From CAYZJD01 sp964478455 (GTDB lineage Bacteria > Acidobacteriota > Terriglobia > Bryobacterales > Bryobacteraceae), in NCBI GenBank assembly GCA_964478455.1, contig CAYZJD010000083.1, positions 1 to 14,054 on the forward strand: DNA of 14,054 nt. The letters run 5' to 3'. The position numbers were made by a program, and so were the translations under genes. The notes beneath the pieces were generated by a model. It saw nothing but the letters and a program-made list of their open reading frames with translations. It was not told the origin of the DNA and made no database searches. Of the stretch, positions 12,278 to 14,054 are shown piece by piece; the first letter of the stretch is position 1, and every line of letters starts with the position of its first letter.

Positions 12278-14054
12278 CAGAACGTCTGCCCCAGAGAGAA
12301 ATGGAACTGGAAGCGGCTGATTCGCTGCCGGCTCCTGACGTCGCAGCCGAACATGAGGTCTTCCAGCCGTCCCTCGCAGCCAAAGAACGCCGGGGAGTTC
12401 GGAACGTAAGCGAAGTCCGCGCGAATGGGACCGATCGGGGTGCGGTAGCGGATACCGAGGCCAACGGCATGAACCATGTAGTTGAAGTCCGTCTCATCCC
12501 GCTGCCGCACTCGCAGGGAGACGGCTCCCATTCTGGAATACACGTTGCCGGCGTCGTGGAAAAGCACGCCGCCGAGGTTAGCCCCATACAGAGGGAACCG
12601 TATTTCGTGGCCGAGCACGAGCAGCGCTTTACCGCCGATAGGAAAACCGGTCAGCAGGTCGCGCGGGCCAGCCTGGTTTTCCGGGAAGCCGCGGTGAGTG
12701 GTAGCGCCGCCGGCGAAGAACCGCTCCGGCAACGGGATATCCTGCTCTCCCGGGGGGAGGTCCGGGTTCCGGCGGACGGTATGGATCCAACCGAACAGGA
12801 AGGTCCGCGCGAGCACCAGCTTGCTGCCCAGCGGGTGATAGGTGGAGTTCCGCCCGAGCAGGCGCGAGAAGTCCGCTTCCGAGCCGAAGTACTTCGAAGC
12901 GACGCCCAGGTCGAGAGAGTTGTAGGTACCCTTGCGCGAATCCACGGGGTCGTCGCGCCGGTCATCCACATAGCCGACCGAGGGCATGCCCACGCGGGCC
13001 GGCTGGGAGAGGCGGGGGATCAGTTCCGGCTGGATCTTCACGTCGCTCACGCTCACGCGCCGGTAGGAGAAGCGATAGAAGAGGCTCTTGGAGAGCGTAT
13101 AGCGCTGGACGAATTGGAGGGAGCCCTCCCACCGCCGCGCCGAGAACGTGCGGATGTCGCGCGACTCGTCGAACAGCGCCGAAAGCGAGAGGTCCAGCTT
13201 TTCCATCCCGCGAATCTGCGGTGCGAAGTAGTTGAAGAGGGCGCGGCGTTGGATGGTGGACACGCGGCTGCGCAAGCTCACCGTGTGGGCGCGGCCAAGG
13301 AAGTTCAGCCGGCTGATGTCGAACGACACGCGCGGGCTGAAGCCCGCCTTGCCGGCCGGAGACTCGAGCGAAGTTTGAGACCCGCCGATGCGGGCGATCT
13401 CGGCGCCGAAGCCGGTTGACACGGAGTACTTCCTGGACTCCTCCAACTGGAACTGCACGTACTTGTGCTGTTCGTCCCCGTCCGGGTTCTGGATCGCGGT
13501 GTCCACCTTGGCGAAGATCCCGAGGTCGTACAACCGCCGCTGGGTTTCGAGGACCTGCGCCTGCGAGACAGGATCGCCGGGATTGAGGAGAATGCGCCGG
13601 TACACAAGCCGCCGCTGGGTGGCCTCCAGGCCGCCGATGAGCACCTCGCGCACGTACTGGGGCTCGCCTTCGGTGATCCGGTAGTGCAGATCGACGCGAT
13701 TGGCCGTGGCCGACGGCTGGAAGGTCCACTCGAACGACGCATCGGAGTAGCCGCGGCCGAAGTACCAGGCAAGGAAGTTGTCCCGGTCCGCCGCGACGTT
13801 GGCTTCGCTGAAGGGCTGCCCCGGTCCAGACTGCGCCAGTGAGCGCAGCACCTCCAGGTCACCTGCGTTGACGCCGTCGATCTGGAGGTTGCTGACGAAC
13901 CACTGCGGCCCCTCCTCAATGTTCGCGAACACCGAGATCTGTCCGCGGGACGGCTGATTGTCACGGACCTCGGAAGTCACTTTCACGTCGCGAAAGCCGT
14001 TGCTGCGGTACAACTCGATGATGGCGTCGATGTCACGCTTCAGCAAGGCCTGGC
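12277..14054 (-). CDS. Omp85-family outer-membrane assembly protein (BamA/TamA type), 5' end outside window
   Basis: Inserts beta-barrel proteins into the outer membrane, probably with the TamB-like protein downstream. 591 residues are visible. The first lines (DIDAIIELYRSNGFRDVKVT) are the end of a POTRA domain, followed by two POTRA-like units (about FVSNLQIDGVNAGDLEVLRS, and VREVLIGGLEATQRRLVYRR to LYDLGIFAKVDTAIQNP). The barrel follows from about residue 190 on: RVSFDISRLNFLGRAHTVSL, the RRDDPVDSRKGTYNS motif, ERFFAGGATTHRGFPENQAG (VRGF-like loop 6 motif), VLGHEIRFPLYG, GVLFHDAGNVY and the C-terminal VGLGIRYRTPIGPIRADFAY and FQFHFSLGQTF. It ends in Phe, as the outer-membrane beta-signal requires. 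The frame is open past the TTG at 14046 to the window edge, so that TTG is internal. Whether it is BamA or TamA cannot be told. The TamB linkage favours a TamA-like role. Confidence 0.92.
   Translation of the reverse strand, partial: QALLKRDIDAIIELYRSNGFRDVKVTSEVRDNQPSRGQISVFANIEEGPQWFVSNLQIDGVNAGDLEVLRSLAQSGPGQPFSEANVAADRDNFLAWYFGRGYSDASFEWTFQPSATANRVDLHYRITEGEPQYVREVLIGGLEATQRRLVYRRILLNPGDPVSQAQVLETQRRLYDLGIFAKVDTAIQNPDGDEQHKYVQFQLEESRKYSVSTGFGAEIARIGGSQTSLESPAGKAGFSPRVSFDISRLNFLGRAHTVSLRSRVSTIQRRALFNYFAPQIRGMEKLDLSLSALFDESRDIRTFSARRWEGSLQFVQRYTLSKSLFYRFSYRRVSVSDVKIQPELIPRLSQPARVGMPSVGYVDDRRDDPVDSRKGTYNSLDLGVASKYFGSEADFSRLLGRNSTYHPLGSKLVLARTFLFGWIHTVRRNPDLPPGEQDIPLPERFFAGGATTHRGFPENQAGPRDLLTGFPIGGKALLVLGHEIRFPLYGANLGGVLFHDAGNVYSRMGAVSLRVRQRDETDFNYMVHAVGLGIRYRTPIGPIRADFAYVPNSPAFFGCEGRLEDLMFGCDVRSRQRISRFQFHFSLGQTF

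Noticed and set aside
12301..13419. 372-codon plus-strand open frame opposite the Omp85 gene
   Set aside because: Antisense frame in high-GC coding DNA. The Omp85 motifs on the other strand are unambiguous.

Overview
The window is high-GC bacterial DNA from a diderm (Gram-negative envelope) organism that appears to use menaquinone. An Omp85-family outer-membrane protein, a SurA-like periplasmic protein and a TamB-like protein sit in one tightly overlapping operon, which fits a diderm. That gene set, the base composition and the style of the repeats suggest Acidobacteriota (Bryobacterales/Solibacter-like). The taxon is an inference from general impression, not from a search.

Layout. (1) 1-2614, plus strand: the C-terminal three-quarters of cobalamin-dependent methionine synthase (metH), cut by the left edge. 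(2) About 2700-4600: an accessory island of toxin-antitoxin (TA) genes. On the minus strand there is an apparently intact Phd-type antitoxin plus PIN-domain toxin, and upstream of it a ribbon-helix-helix antitoxin whose PIN toxin is reduced to a frameshifted stub. On the plus strand there is a DUF433/DUF5615-type pair in which the antitoxin has an in-frame TGA and the toxin is reduced to about 18 recognisable codons. Between the divergent modules is about 525 bp without a gene, holding three copies of a 12-bp repeat in mixed orientation. (3) 4694-6564, plus strand: aroB (3-dehydroquinate synthase) overlapping menG/ubiE (menaquinone methyltransferase) by 4 nt. These are an early shikimate step and a late menaquinone step, linked through chorismate. 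(4) 6575-6871, minus strand: a small DUF2103-like protein, then a short repeat-rich spacer with a 17-bp inverted repeat. (5) 7000-14054, minus strand: an envelope-biogenesis operon, read from the right edge leftward as Omp85 (BamA/TamA-type, 5' end outside the window), a SurA N-domain-like protein, a TamB-like protein and protein-L-isoaspartate methyltransferase (pcm). Each junction overlaps by 1 or 4 nt, so translational coupling is likely.

Most of the window is housekeeping and operon structure. The most unusual part is the TA island. All three modules have the same 4-nt start/stop overlap (TTGA or GTGA), which lets two broken toxins be recognised although too little remains to give useful open reading frames. 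I found no convincing wholly new system. The best candidates for a second look are the decayed toxins, the palindrome over the Phd antitoxin start, the 12-bp repeat family and the unexplained leader of aroB.
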